A stretch of 64,000 nt of DNA from Leptolyngbya subtilissima AS-A7 (GCF_039962255.1 NZ_JAMPKY010000001.1:1-64000); one strand, 5' to 3'. Positions 17,621 through 26,296 are shown, counted from the first letter of the stretch. Translations and numbers: made by a program. The notes: a model not told the origin generated them from the sequence alone.

Positions 17621-18211
17621 AGCGAACCAGGCAATAGCGTTGCTCTCTGAGATCTCCTGAATGACAATCTGCTTCAGCGCCTGTTGCAGTGCTTGAGGTG
17701 TTCGAGCCTTGGCCGAACGCAAACAGGCTTTAAGCTTTGACCAACACAACTCAATGGGCGATAAGTCTGGGGAGTAGGGCGGCAAGAAGACCAGCTTTGC
17801 CCCTGCGGCCTCAATCAACTCGGCAACCCTAGCCGTATGGTGAACCGATAGGTTGTCCATCACCACAATTGCCCCCACCCATAACTGCGGTATCAAGACT
17901 TCGCGGAGGTAGGTGACAAAAACATCGGTGTTGACACTGCCAGGAACACTCATGGTGGCCACTAACCCTTCCATCGAGAGCGCCCCTAGCAAAGACACAT
18001 TTTGCCCTCGGTTACGAGGGGGTGAATCGTGTACCCGCTCTCCTTGAGGTGCCCGTCCTCGCAAGCGGGTCATCGCCAGATTCACCCCAGCCTCATCAAC
18101 AAACACTAGATTGCGTGGGTCAACCGTGAAACTCCAATTCCGGTAGTCAAAGCGTCGTTGCATGACGCTAGGGGTTAGTTGCTCGCTAGCGGTGAGCGTT
18201 TTATTTGACAC
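17600..18211 (-). CDS. IS630 transposase, DDE catalytic part (second frame)
   Basis: The 203-residue frame holds the catalytic core of the IS630/Tc1 transposase: VFVDEAGVN (first Asp), VVMDNLSVHHT (second Asp) and PPYSPDLSPIELCWSKLK (Glu after 34-type spacing). It starts at a GTG inside the end of the first frame and lacks the DNA-binding domain, so alone it is incomplete. It lies in the +1 frame relative to the first part, overlapping it by 11 bases. A fused product would be about 315 residues, normal for the family. Confidence 0.9.
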   Translation of the reverse strand: MSNKTLTASEQLTPSVMQRRFDYRNWSFTVDPRNLVFVDEAGVNLAMTRLRGRAPQGERVHDSPPRNRGQNVSLLGALSMEGLVATMSVPGSVNTDVFVTYLREVLIPQLWVGAIVVMDNLSVHHTARVAELIEAAGAKLVFLPPYSPDLSPIELCWSKLKACLRSAKARTPQALQQALKQIVIQEISESNAIAWFAHYGLFA

Positions 18212-18551
18212 TGAGATTGAGGTGTTGCACGGCTCGATGCATGGTTGTAACGCTTACCTTCACCCCACAGTCCACCTCCAACTGCTCGCACAGCTCATGG
18301 AGAAAGAGATCGTTGTTTTGCTCAAGCCGTTGACGCACTGTCTCTAGGTGAACTTTGCTCAGCTTTGGTTGATTGCCGCCACCCCGTTCTTTGGGGTGTA
18401 TGTCTCCACTTTCGCGGTAGCGGCGCAGCAAGTCTCGAACAAAAGAGGAACTGACCTTAAACCGTTGGGCCAGTTCGCGTTGCGAGCCTTCCCCGGCCTG
18501 GTGGGCCGCGAGAACACGTTGGCGCAAGTCCGTAGAGTACGGGGATGGCAT
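18201..18551 (-). CDS. IS630 transposase, N-terminal helix-turn-helix part (first frame)
   Basis: A 116-residue protein beginning MPSPYSTDLRQRVLAAH, with the helix-turn-helix SQRELAQRFKVSSSFVRDLLRRYR, followed by the linker containing GGGNQPKLS. This is the DNA-binding half of an IS630 transposase. The frame stops at TAA (18201-18203) just where the catalytic frame takes over in the +1 phase. Joining could occur by ribosomal frameshifting near GTCAAATAAAAC, which some IS630 elements use, or the split could be a mutation. Confidence 0.88.
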   Translation of the reverse strand: MPSPYSTDLRQRVLAAHQAGEGSQRELAQRFKVSSSFVRDLLRRYRESGDIHPKERGGGNQPKLSKVHLETVRQRLEQNNDLFLHELCEQLEVDCGVKVSVTTMHRAVQHLNLSVK

Positions 18552-18579
18552 ACAGGATTGGCAGAGTTTTACCTCCGTC

Positions 18580-18609
18580 TACTTTGGCTTACTCAACCGG
18601 AAACTGCTG
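18580..18609 (-). repeat. right terminal inverted repeat of the IS630 element
   Basis: Its complement begins CAGCAGTTTCC and contains GTAAGCCAAAGT. It is 29 bases upstream of the first transposase frame and is followed by TA at 18610-18611. Confidence 0.8.
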
Positions 18610-18701
18610 TAAACAGGTAACGCTCTACAACCTCACAAAACTGGGATGCAGTTGGATATTTGGTGTCGCAGAATCCAACCTATCTATGCAGCTAAGCCTT
18701 T

Positions 18702-19658
18702 CTACGACTGTCCCTCACCGACGATCGCCCGCATGCTCTCTAGCGTTGCCGGAATACTGCGGGGGTCCATAAACATCACCTTGCTGCTGTCGCTGCTGCC
18801 GATCTTGAGCCCCATCTCCATATAGTGCTGGGCGATGATAAATTGCAGCGCTTCGCGAGTGCCGGGGTCGATGGCGAGGGTTTTGGCAATTACCTGCATG
18901 GCTTCAGCTGTGCCCTTGGCCTGAAGCAGCTGCTCTTGTCGCAGTGCTTCGGCTCGCAGCACAATGGTTTTTTGTTGGGCCTCGGCATCTAAAAGGGCGG
19001 CCTTTTGGCGAGCTTCGGCATCTAATACCGACGACTCGGCCCGGCCTTTCGCAGAGTTAACCGCCGCTTCGCGCTCCCCTTCGGAGGTCAACACAGCGGC
19101 CCGCTTTTTGCGCTCGGCTGCCATTTGTAGCTCCATCGATTCTTGCACCGCTTTGGAGGGCACAATGTCGCGCAGTTCGACTCGGGTTACCTTCACACCC
19201 CATGGCTCGGTGGAGATATCCAGCTCGCGCAGCAGAATTTCGTTGATTTCAGAGCGGGCGGTAAAGGTTTGGTCGAGTTCGAGCTGGCCCATTTCAGCGC
19301 GAATTTGGGTGAGCACTAGGTTGACCATCGCCGATTGGAGGTTTTCAACCTTATAGTAGGCCTTCTCCATATCCACAATGCGCCAGTACACCACCGCATC
19401 TACCGTGATTGAAACGTTGTCGCGGGTGATGCACTGCTGGGGCGGAATATCGAGCACGCGCTCGCGAATGGTTTGCCTAAACACCACTTTGTCGAGAAAG
19501 GGAATTAGAAAATTAAGGCCGGGGGTGAGTTTTTTGCCGTTGTATTTGCCCAAGGTTTCGACTAGGGCTTCGTCGCTTTGGTTGATAATTTTGACGGAGC
19601 TAGCGGCGATCGACCCGCCAAAAATCAGCACAATCAGAAAACTAAAAAAGCCGCCCAT
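18702..19658 (-). CDS. SPFH/band 7 membrane protein (stomatin/paraslipin type)
   Basis: A 318-residue protein with one N-terminal membrane segment (about 3-22), then the SPFH domain ([19 protein letters not shown] to about residue 190, with [30 protein letters not shown]), and a long Ala/Glu-rich coiled coil ([24 protein letters not shown]) ending in a conserved oligomerisation tail. This is the paraslipin group, represented by Synechocystis Slr1128. Such proteins form large membrane rings and organise microdomains. The NfeD gene lies 59 bases upstream on the same strand, the classic partnership. Confidence 0.94.
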   Translation of the reverse strand: MGGFFSFLIVLIFGGSIAASSVKIINQSDEALVETLGKYNGKKLTPGLNFLIPFLDKVVFRQTIRERVLDIPPQQCITRDNVSITVDAVVYWRIVDMEKAYYKVENLQSAMVNLVLTQIRAEMGQLELDQTFTARSEINEILLRELDISTEPWGVKVTRVELRDIVPSKAVQESMELQMAAERKKRAAVLTSEGEREAAVNSAKGRAESSVLDAEARQKAALLDAEAQQKTIVLRAEALRQEQLLQAKGTAEAMQVIAKTLAIDPGTREALQFIIAQHYMEMGLKIGSSDSSKVMFMDPRSIPATLESMRAIVGEGQS

Positions 19659-19717
19659 AGACGTAATTCCTCAAATAGTTTGCGGTGGTGATTTGCAACC
19701 CAGTAGTGCTTGCTCCC

Positions 19718-20155
19718 CTAAGCTCTCAGCGAGCTTTCCGGGATGACATACAGGGTGTTGCCCTTGCGTCTAACCACCACCACCTGCTGATCTGCCCCGA
19801 TGGTGATGGTTTCGTCGTCGCAGCGAGCTTGCCAAGAGTTGCCCTCGTAGATGACCCGTCCGGTTTGGCCGGGGGCAATGGCGGTTAATGTGCGGGCTTC
19901 GGTCGACTCTTGCAGACTGTAGGGGGTGCGCTTGGGCACAAACCGCAGCAGCAGGAAGATCAGCACGAGAGACAGCGCTACCCAAACCACAATTTGAAAG
20001 CTAAAGGAAGGCACCCCCAAGGCCATAAAGGCTACGATAAACGCGCTCAAACCCAGGGTGGACTCCACGAAGCCCGTGGGCAAAAACAACTCCATGAGGC
20101 AGAAGATCGCCCCCAGAATGGCCCAAAACAGAGGGTAGTTCATAGCAGCCCACAA
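19718..20155 (-). CDS. NfeD family protein (short form)
   Basis: A 145-residue NfeD: two or three membrane helices in the first 75 residues (YPLFWAILGAIFCLMELFLPTGF, then FQIVVWVALSLVLIFLLLRF), followed by the OB-fold NfeD C-terminal domain with GQTGRVIYEGNSWQARCD and a VVRRKGNTLYV end. It has no ClpP-like protease part, so it is the short type that pairs with SPFH proteins. It is the first gene of a two-gene - unit with the paraslipin gene. The strand switches before the phosphatase gene. Confidence 0.92.
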   Translation of the reverse strand: MWAAMNYPLFWAILGAIFCLMELFLPTGFVESTLGLSAFIVAFMALGVPSFSFQIVVWVALSLVLIFLLLRFVPKRTPYSLQESTEARTLTAIAPGQTGRVIYEGNSWQARCDDETITIGADQQVVVVRRKGNTLYVIPESSLRA

Positions 20156-20356
20156 GAAACGTTAAGGCTAAAACAAAATGGTCCCAATTTAGGCCTCCGT
20201 CGAGATTACTGATCCACGAAACCCAACCCAGGTTACCCTTCTGAATGTCTCGCTATCCTCTAGGATTAATCTATCTTTAGCCTCAGGCCTTTTGGGGGCT
20301 TAATTACGTTGTTTTAATAGACCTCTGCCGCGTGCCTGTACCCGCCCGTAAACGCT

Positions 20357-22147
20357 ATGAACCGTGTTGAGCGCCGCCCCTCCCGCTATAAGCCTTACCT
20401 CTGGGTGATCGGCACTGATATTGAGACTCTGCCAGTCGATGAGCTAGTGGGGCAGCGCTATCGGATAGTGGGTCCGCGCATTTGGCTTGATACCCAGCCA
20501 GACCAGCGACCCAGTGCCCCCAACGCCTTTCCTGGGGAGGCGCTGCCTTACCTCAAGGCGCACCCCCATCGGCTGCATGTGCCGGGATTATATGGCGTGC
20601 TAGAGCGCACTGGGGCACCGCCGATTTTGCTGTTGGAGAATGCCCCGATTCATTTTCAAGCGGGGGAGCTATTGCCAGAGCTGGCAGGCGGGCTGTTTAG
20701 CGCTTCACCCCTGCGCCAGGCTAACTGGCTGTGGCAGCTTTGGGAACTGTGGGGAACGCTGGGCGAACTGGGCTTGGCCAGGAGCTTATTCGTACCTGGT
20801 AATTTACGGGTGGATGGCTGGCGGCTGCGGTTGGTGGAACTGCAATCTGATGGGAACCCGACTACCCTGGCCGATTTAGTGGAGCTGTGGCGATCGCTGC
20901 TGTCTCCCCTACACCTATCTGTGTCAGAGCCGCTGCGATCGCTGGTTAACCGCATCGACGCCGATGCTGTCGACCTCGACACCGTAGCGCTTGAACTCAA
21001 CCAAATTCTGCTGCGCCAGGCGGCTCTAGTGCCCACCCGGATTGCCCTGTCTGGAGCCACGGCCCAGGGGCCAACCCAGCCCCGCAATGAAGATGCCTGC
21101 TGGCCCCTGGGCACCCAGAGCGAAGCCGCCCCCATGCAAGTGGCGATGGTGTGCGACGGGGTAGGGGGCCACGATGGCGGCGAAGTGGCCAGCCAACTGG
21201 CGGTGCAGGCTCTGCAAATTCAGCTGCAAGCACTGCTGGCCGAAGCCCAAAACGAGCTGCGGGGACTGCCGCCTCAGGTTGTCGTTCAGCAGCTTGAGGC
21301 GGTGATTCGCATTGTCAACGAGCTGATCAGTTTTCAAAACGATAACCACGGTTGGGCCGGTCGTCAGCGTATGGGCACCACCCTGGTGATGGCGGTGGTC
21401 ATTCCCCAGCGGGTGCAAACTGACGACGGCTGGGGACGGGTGAATGAAGTGTACCTGGCCCACGTTGGCGATAGCCGTGCTTACTGGATCACTCCCGACT
21501 ACTGCCACCCGCTCACGGTAGACGATGACATCGCCGGGCGCGAGGTGATCGCCTGTCGTCAAACCTGGCCCCAGGCCCTAGAGCGCAGCGATGCCGGAGC
21601 GCTTACCCAGGCCCTGGGCACCCGCAGCGGCGATCATCTCCAGCCCCACATTCAGCGCTTTGTGTTTGACGAGACGGGGATTTTGCTGCTCTGCTCCGAT
21701 GGCCTCAGCGACAACTACCGCATCGAAGATGCATGGGCCAACTACATCGGCTTGATCGTTAAAGACATTGTCACCCTCGACTCGGCGGTGGCCTCTTGGA
21801 TTGAGCTGGCTAACCAAAAAAATGGCCACGACAATACTACCGTCGTGCTGATGCAGCACAAGCTTCTGGTTCCTGCTGCGACAGGCCAAGACATTCCAGT
21901 TGGAGCTGGTGCCCGACAGGAGTCCGCCATCCCCGCTGGGGCCAAGCTCTACGGTGAAAACCTGCCCCAGGACGAGTTTGTGCCTACTCCGGCGAAACGC
22001 AAACCGCCGCGCGGAGTGCCCCGCTGGGTGCTGGCGGTGTCGGGTTCTGCCCTGCTGCTGGGGCTGCTGGGCTGGTGGTTGCTGGCTAGTCGATCGCCGG
22101 AGCCGCCGGAGCCGCAGAGGACGCCGCCTGTGGCTCCGGCGCCTTAG
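20357..22147 (+). CDS. PP2C-family serine/threonine phosphatase with N-terminal extension and C-terminal membrane anchor
   Basis: A 596-residue protein. The PP2C domain (about 230-510) has QPRNEDACWP, CDGVGGHDGG with metal-binding Asp residues, HVGDSRAYW, LLCSDGLSDNY and GHDNTTVVLM, so catalysis should be intact. The first 220 residues (YLWVIGTDIETLPVDELVGQRY onward, with ILLLENAP and LWELWGTLGEL) look like a degenerate kinase-like or regulatory region seen in cyanobacterial homologues. As I remember, those often start with a zinc ribbon, which is absent here. A hydrophobic helix (about 555-578) and Pro-rich tail end it, suggesting membrane attachment. Confidence 0.9.
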   Translation: MNRVERRPSRYKPYLWVIGTDIETLPVDELVGQRYRIVGPRIWLDTQPDQRPSAPNAFPGEALPYLKAHPHRLHVPGLYGVLERTGAPPILLLENAPIHFQAGELLPELAGGLFSASPLRQANWLWQLWELWGTLGELGLARSLFVPGNLRVDGWRLRLVELQSDGNPTTLADLVELWRSLLSPLHLSVSEPLRSLVNRIDADAVDLDTVALELNQILLRQAALVPTRIALSGATAQGPTQPRNEDACWPLGTQSEAAPMQVAMVCDGVGGHDGGEVASQLAVQALQIQLQALLAEAQNELRGLPPQVVVQQLEAVIRIVNELISFQNDNHGWAGRQRMGTTLVMAVVIPQRVQTDDGWGRVNEVYLAHVGDSRAYWITPDYCHPLTVDDDIAGREVIACRQTWPQALERSDAGALTQALGTRSGDHLQPHIQRFVFDETGILLLCSDGLSDNYRIEDAWANYIGLIVKDIVTLDSAVASWIELANQKNGHDNTTVVLMQHKLLVPAATGQDIPVGAGARQESAIPAGAKLYGENLPQDEFVPTPAKRKPPRGVPRWVLAVSGSALLLGLLGWWLLASRSPEPPEPQRTPPVAPAP

Positions 22148-22271
22148 GGGGAGTAGATGAGTAGGCGGGTGGATGAGTGGATGGGTAGGGGAGTAGATAA
22201 GGGTGAATTTTGGTGTTGGTGGATGTGAGGGAGGGTTTGGGTTTCTTGAAGGTTAGGTAGGTGGGTGCAGT
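22147..22271 (+). repeat. C-depleted, G-rich low-complexity tract with short direct repeats
   Basis: The + strand here is nearly free of C (about three in 125 bases) and rich in GGG, GTGG and GATG. GGGGAGTAGAT occurs twice (22148-22158 and 22188-22198), and GGATGAGT and GGATGGGT units lie between. The tract starts at the phosphatase stop and runs to the ATG of the next gene, so it forms an unstructured or G-rich leader. Its purpose is not known. Confidence 0.7.
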
Positions 22272-22694
22272 ATGGGAGGGTTGACGGATACTTTTACGAA
22301 TTCGTGGATGGATGCGGCTCAGTCGGCACTGCTGAGGCCGGTGCAGGACTGGCTGATGGAGCATCCGCTGATGGGCTGGTTGGCGGGGCATCCGCTGTGG
22401 GTGCTGGTGCTCGTTGTGGTGGGTCTGCTGCTGTTTGCGGGGTTGTGGAGTGCGATCGCCCGCCTCACCGAAGGGTTTTGGCTATCCATCGTCAAGCTGC
22501 CGTTTCGGCTTAGCGGCTGGATTTTTGGTGGATTGTCTGGGCTGCTGGTGCGGCAGTGGGCCAAGCCGCAGAAGCTGGCTGCTGGGGACGAGCGGTTGAA
22601 TGAGATCATGGGCCGGTTAGAAACCCTGCAGACGGAGCAGGAGCATCTATTAGAAGAGATGAGGGAGCTGTTGGCTAAGCGGGGTGAAGGGTAG
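22272..22694 (+). CDS. small membrane protein with C-terminal coiled coil, function unknown
   Basis: A 140-residue protein: soluble start, one strong membrane helix (about residues 43-65, PLWVLVLVVVGLLLFAGLW), an amphipathic region with a second hydrophobic segment (about 75-97), and a Glu/Leu-rich coiled coil (ERLNEIMGRLETLQTEQEHLLEEMRELL). I do not recognise a family. Codon use matches the neighbours and the hydrophobic plus coiled-coil layout is not random-looking. It follows the PP2C gene after the G-rich tract and precedes the YdcF gene by 75 bases, so the three could be one transcript. Confidence 0.7.
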   Translation: MGGLTDTFTNSWMDAAQSALLRPVQDWLMEHPLMGWLAGHPLWVLVLVVVGLLLFAGLWSAIARLTEGFWLSIVKLPFRLSGWIFGGLSGLLVRQWAKPQKLAAGDERLNEIMGRLETLQTEQEHLLEEMRELLAKRGEG

Positions 22695-22769
22695 GGCAGG
22701 GTGAGGAGTTATCCTGGCTGGCCGGGTGGGGCTCGAAGAATTAGGTTGGCGTGAGGGAATAGGGCGGAG

Positions 22770-23564
22770 ATGTTTTTGTTTTTGTCGAAGCTGCTGCCGC
22801 TGCTGATCTATCCGCTGGGGTTAGCCTGTGTGCTGCTAGTGGTGGCGCTGATCTGCGTTCAGCGGCGACCTCGATGGGCGGCGGGGGCGATCGCCCTAGC
22901 TCTAGCCCTACTGCTAATCAGCAGCAATAGCTGGGTATCGACGGCGATAATCCGCTCGCTGGAGTGGCGCTACCAGGACACGGTAAATTTGCCGGAGGCA
23001 GAGGCAATTGTGGTGCTGGGGGGCGCGATTAAGCCTAAGTTTCCGCCCCGGCCTTGGATTGATGTGGCTGAAGAGGGCGATCGCGTGCTGCACGGGGCGC
23101 GGCTCTACCTGGAAGGCAAGGCGCCGCTGCTGGTGCTGAGCGGCGGGCGCATTACTTGGGGACAGGGGCAAAGTCGTTCTGAAGCAGCTGATATGGCTGA
23201 GCTAGCCGAGGCGTTAGGGGTGCCCCCCAGCGCTATGCTGATTGAGCCCGACTCGCTCAACACTTTTGAGAATGCGGCCTACACCCAAGTATTGTTGGCC
23301 AATCTCGGCATTGAGCGCATTTTGCTGGTGACCTCCGCGATGCACATGCCCCGTTCCCTGGCGATTTTCAAAAAACAGGGATTTGAGGCCATCCCAGCGC
23401 CGACCGATTTTCATGTGGCCCAAGACCCTGCTGACCCAGGGCTGACTACCTGGCAGGGCCGCGCCCTCAGACTGGTGCCCCAGACCGAGAACCTGCACTA
23501 CCTCACCCGCGCCCTCAAGGAATACATCGGCATTGCTATTTATCGGCTCAAAGGCTGGCTTTAG
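22770..23564 (+). CDS. YdcF family protein (DUF218, ElyC-like)
   Basis: A 264-residue protein with two N-terminal membrane helices (about 5-28 and 33-52) and a DUF218 domain showing EAIVVLGGAIKP, LVLSGGRITWGQG, EPDSLNTFENAAYT and LLVTSAMHMPRSLAIFKKQGF. This architecture matches ElyC/YdcF of the envelope; ElyC affects peptidoglycan lipid-carrier metabolism in E. coli. The exact reaction is unknown. It sits between a small membrane protein gene and the ROK kinase gene on +. Confidence 0.9.
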   Translation: MFLFLSKLLPLLIYPLGLACVLLVVALICVQRRPRWAAGAIALALALLLISSNSWVSTAIIRSLEWRYQDTVNLPEAEAIVVLGGAIKPKFPPRPWIDVAEEGDRVLHGARLYLEGKAPLLVLSGGRITWGQGQSRSEAADMAELAEALGVPPSAMLIEPDSLNTFENAAYTQVLLANLGIERILLVTSAMHMPRSLAIFKKQGFEAIPAPTDFHVAQDPADPGLTTWQGRALRLVPQTENLHYLTRALKEYIGIAIYRLKGWL

Positions 23565-23633
23565 GCGCAAAAATAAACCTCAGACAATCTGAGACAATGG
23601 CCCTGGCATGAGTTCGCAAGGTTGGGGTTAGCC

Positions 23634-24530
23634 ATGGGCACGACAGAGCAGCAGGTGATCGGCGTTGATTTGGGTGGGTCTGCAATCAAGCTGGGGCGCT
23701 TTACCCAGTCGGGGCATTGCCTGGCCGAATTTGCTGTGCCCACGCCTCAGCCCGCCACCCCAGAGCTGGTCATTGCGGCGATAGCCGATGCGATCGCCAC
23801 TCTCGACCCTAACCGCGAGGCCGTTGCTATTGGCGTGGGCACCCCCGGCCCCGCCGATGCCGCTGGCCGGATTGCCCGCGTTGCCATCAACCTAGCTGGT
23901 TGGTATGATGTGCCGATCGCCGATGCACTGGAAGCGAAGACGGGGCGATCGGTCACGGTGGCCAACGACGCCAACTGCGCTGGGCTGGGGGAAGCCTGGC
24001 TAGGCGCCGGGCGCAACTTTAAAGACGTGCTGACGCTTACCCTGGGCACAGGGGTCGGCGGCGCGATCATTCTCGATGGCAAGCTGTTTGTGGGCCGCAA
24101 CGGAACCGCTGGGGAACTGGGACTGATTACCCTCAACCCTGAGGGGCCGCCCTGCAACAGCGGCAACCGAGGATCGCTGGAGCAGCACTGCTCGGTGCAG
24201 GCGATTCGGCGAGAGACGGGGTTGGCTCCGGCGGCGCTGTTTGACCGGGCCAAGGCGGGGGATAAAGATGCGATCGCCTTTTGGCAAACCTACGGTCGCT
24301 GGTTGGGCGCGGGCATTGCCAGCCTGGTCTATGTGCTGACCCCAGAGGCGGTGATTCTCGGTGGCGGCATTAGCGCAGCGGCGGAACTGTTCTTGCCGAC
24401 GACCTTAGCAGAGCTTGAGAGCCGCGTGTTGCTCAGTTCTCGCGAGGAAATGCAGGTACTGGTGGCGGAGCTGGGCAATCAGGCGGGCATTGCTGGAGCG
24501 GCTCGCTTGGCGTTACAGCAGTATGTCTAA
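23634..24530 (+). CDS. ROK family sugar kinase (glucokinase-like)
   Basis: A 298-residue ROK protein. The ATP site is GVDLGGSAIKLG near the start; the sugar-binding and catalytic region has VANDANCAGLGEAWLG with the catalytic Asp, LGTGVGGAII and NGTAGELGLI. The zinc motif of ROK kinases (CxCGxxGCxE) is changed to PCNSGNRGSLEQHCS, so zinc binding is doubtful. There is no DNA-binding domain, so it is a kinase rather than a repressor. Glucose is the likely substrate by comparison with cyanobacterial ROK glucokinases, but others are possible. ATG 23634 is preferred over TTG 23622. Confidence 0.87.
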   Translation: MGTTEQQVIGVDLGGSAIKLGRFTQSGHCLAEFAVPTPQPATPELVIAAIADAIATLDPNREAVAIGVGTPGPADAAGRIARVAINLAGWYDVPIADALEAKTGRSVTVANDANCAGLGEAWLGAGRNFKDVLTLTLGTGVGGAIILDGKLFVGRNGTAGELGLITLNPEGPPCNSGNRGSLEQHCSVQAIRRETGLAPAALFDRAKAGDKDAIAFWQTYGRWLGAGIASLVYVLTPEAVILGGGISAAAELFLPTTLAELESRVLLSSREEMQVLVAELGNQAGIAGAARLALQQYV

Positions 24531-24550
24531 CTACATTTCCCTTTGCACCG

Positions 24551-24573
24551 CAAGGGCTAAAGTCTAGCCCTTG
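24551..24573 (+). terminator. hairpin after the ROK kinase gene
   Basis: CAAGGGCTA (24551-24559) pairs exactly with TAGCCCTTG (24565-24573) around a 5-base loop, 20 bases past the stop. The sequence after it (AGTATCCTTTGTCTC) is only moderately T-rich. Confidence 0.6.
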
Positions 24574-24697
24574 AGTATCCTTTGTCTCTAGCCACCGAGC
24601 GAGGTGATCAAGCGCTTGGTTAGCAACCATAGAGTAGGCAAGCAGTGGCGTATGCCACGGGCTTTGCCGACTGCAATCCTCACTGGAATAAATTTTT

Positions 24698-25285
24698 ATG
24701 GGAACGACTGATAGTCAATCTACTCGACACAGCCGTGCCGTTGGCCTGTTTTCGACTCGGCAGGAGGCTGAGCAAGCCCTGCACCAGCTACGCGATTCAG
24801 GCTTTCAAATGGACCGCGTTTCAGTGGTGGCTAAATCTGGAGAAGGGTTGAATGATCTAACCACCGATGGAGACTTCGACCCCGATAAGACCAAGGCTGA
24901 GCAGACTCAAGACGGTGCTGGTGCTGGTGCAACGGCCGGTGCCGTGACCGGCGGTGCCGTCGGTCTAATTGGTAGCTTGGGTGTGTTGGCTATTCCTGGT
25001 GTGGGGCCACTTGCGGGGGCGGGCATCTTGCTTGCCAACACGCTCTTAGGTAGCGGTATTGGTGCAGCCAGCGGTGGCTTACTTGGTGGGCTCATTGGCT
25101 GGGGCGTACCCGAAGACCGCGCCAACTACTACAACGATCGCGTCTATAACAACGACGATTACTTAGTGTTGGTAGAAGGCAGCGAGCAAGAGATTCAGGC
25201 CGCTGAATCGGTATTGAGTCAAAACGGCATTCGTGACTGGGGTGTCTATGGCGCTACCGGCTCTCCTGTCTACACAGGTAGCTAA
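24698..25285 (+). CDS. YflT-like general stress protein with glycine-rich hydrophobic core
   Basis: A 195-residue protein. The first 50 residues (AVGLFSTRQEAEQALHQLRDSGFQMDRVSVVAK) resemble the YflT/general stress protein 17M fold. A Gly/Ala-rich hydrophobic middle (about 68-130, GAGATAGAVTGGAVGLIGSLG onward) forms two membrane-like hairpins. The C-terminus (YYNDRVYNNDDYLVLVEGS and ESVLSQNGIRDWGVY) repeats the same fold type. Such proteins are common in cyanobacteria and induced by stress; the molecular role is unknown. A terminator follows, so it is transcribed alone. Confidence 0.82.
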   Translation: MGTTDSQSTRHSRAVGLFSTRQEAEQALHQLRDSGFQMDRVSVVAKSGEGLNDLTTDGDFDPDKTKAEQTQDGAGAGATAGAVTGGAVGLIGSLGVLAIPGVGPLAGAGILLANTLLGSGIGAASGGLLGGLIGWGVPEDRANYYNDRVYNNDDYLVLVEGSEQEIQAAESVLSQNGIRDWGVYGATGSPVYTGS

Positions 25286-25314
25286 TAACAGCTGTTTAGT
25301 CAGAGCTTAAGATT

Positions 25315-25345
25315 GAGGGCGCAGCTTGGCTAAGCCCTCTTTTTC
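25315..25345 (+). terminator. terminator of the YflT-like gene
   Basis: GAGGGC (25315-25320) and GCCCTC (25334-25339) form a stem, followed at once by TTTTTC on +. It lies 30 bases past the stop codon. Confidence 0.75.
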
Positions 25346-25504
25346 ATCGGCCATTAAGAATTTAAGCCGCATGACGGTACAAGGTGTGCGGCAGCAACAA
25401 CCTCGCACTTCTACTAACAACTTTTGCTCTGTTCGCACGAGCGTGGTGTGAGCTAGCTCTGACCGTAACACTCATACTGATAGCTTGAAAACCGTGCATG
25501 GATC

Positions 25505-26062
25505 TCAACCATAACCATGCAGCAGTGGCTTTCGCTCTGAGAGGGGTTCCGCCTGACTGAGGGGAGTTAGCACAAACAGGTGGTTAGGTTTAGCCGACTC
25601 TTCAAGCTCCTCTTCAGTACACCCAATAAGGCTGTAAATACTCACAATGTATTCGCCGGGGGGAACATCGAGTAGCGCTCCCGGCTCCTCATTGGGGTCG
25701 AAGTCAGGGGAAAGCCGGAAATTGCCATAGCCTTCAATCGCCAGTTTTCCAGAGGGTAGATTGAGATAGGCACGTTGTACGTGGGGGTAGATACCCACAG
25801 CCTCACGCTCTTGGTCGTTCAAAGGGTTTCCTATGGCTACTTCGAGGGCCATCTCGTCGTCTTGACGCAGTTCATAAGCGACTAGAAGACCTTTCTCTGC
25901 GACCTCAAAAAGCTCAGAATTAATGTCGCTGTTACCGTACCCTTCAAGAATGGAGGGATTAATGGCTTTTATGGCTTCTTGGTTTTGATCGTCATATAGA
26001 AAAATGACGAGGCCATCGTTGTAGAACTGAGCTGTTAGGGAGTCAAGACGAACCGTTTTCAT
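25505..26062 (-). CDS. conserved-looking protein of unknown function
   Basis: A 185-residue soluble, acidic protein without signal peptide or membrane segments. It starts MKTVRLDSLTAQFYNDGLVIFLYD, and the middle has LPSGKLAIEGYGNF and PPGEYIVSIYSLIGCTEEELEE. The beta-rich pattern suggests a compact single domain, but I cannot assign a family. The coding character is convincing: no competing frame, and an ordinary composition. It has no obvious operon partner; the next - gene begins about 235 bases downstream. Confidence 0.75.
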   Translation of the reverse strand: MKTVRLDSLTAQFYNDGLVIFLYDDQNQEAIKAINPSILEGYGNSDINSELFEVAEKGLLVAYELRQDDEMALEVAIGNPLNDQEREAVGIYPHVQRAYLNLPSGKLAIEGYGNFRLSPDFDPNEEPGALLDVPPGEYIVSIYSLIGCTEEELEESAKPNHLFVLTPLSQAEPLSERKPLLHGYG

Positions 26063-26296
26063 GGCACCTGGACCGCGAGATGAAAAGTACAGAGAGCTGT
26101 AGCACCTTTAAAGATGCCCAAGTGGCCCCTTATCTACAAATTAGAAGACAAAGGTTGCCAAGCCATTCGATTCACGTAAGGCATAGCCCGGTTGCTGAAG
26201 CGCGTGAGGTAGGTGGCTGAGAAGTTGTTGAGTTCTCTTCGTCAACCCAATGTACGAACTACTAACTCGTTAAAGCAGTTGTAGAGCATAGGCAAT

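Larger units (their letters stand above)
17591..18609 (-). mobile_element. IS630-family insertion sequence, complete (1019 bp)
   Basis: The ends are imperfect 30-bp terminal inverted repeats: 17591-17620 begins CAGCGGATTTC and the complement of 18580-18609 begins CAGCAGTTTCC, matching at 20 of 30 aligned positions without gaps. Each is flanked by TA (17589-17590 and 18610-18611), the target duplicated by this family. Inside, on -, are two overlapping frames that together make one IS630 transposase. The element sits between the histidine kinase and the SPFH gene and interrupts no recognisable gene. Confidence 0.88.

Noticed and set aside
22147..22271. Canonical G-quadruplex
   Set aside because: The G-runs are mostly separated by loops longer than 7 bases; only a general G-rich tract is claimed.
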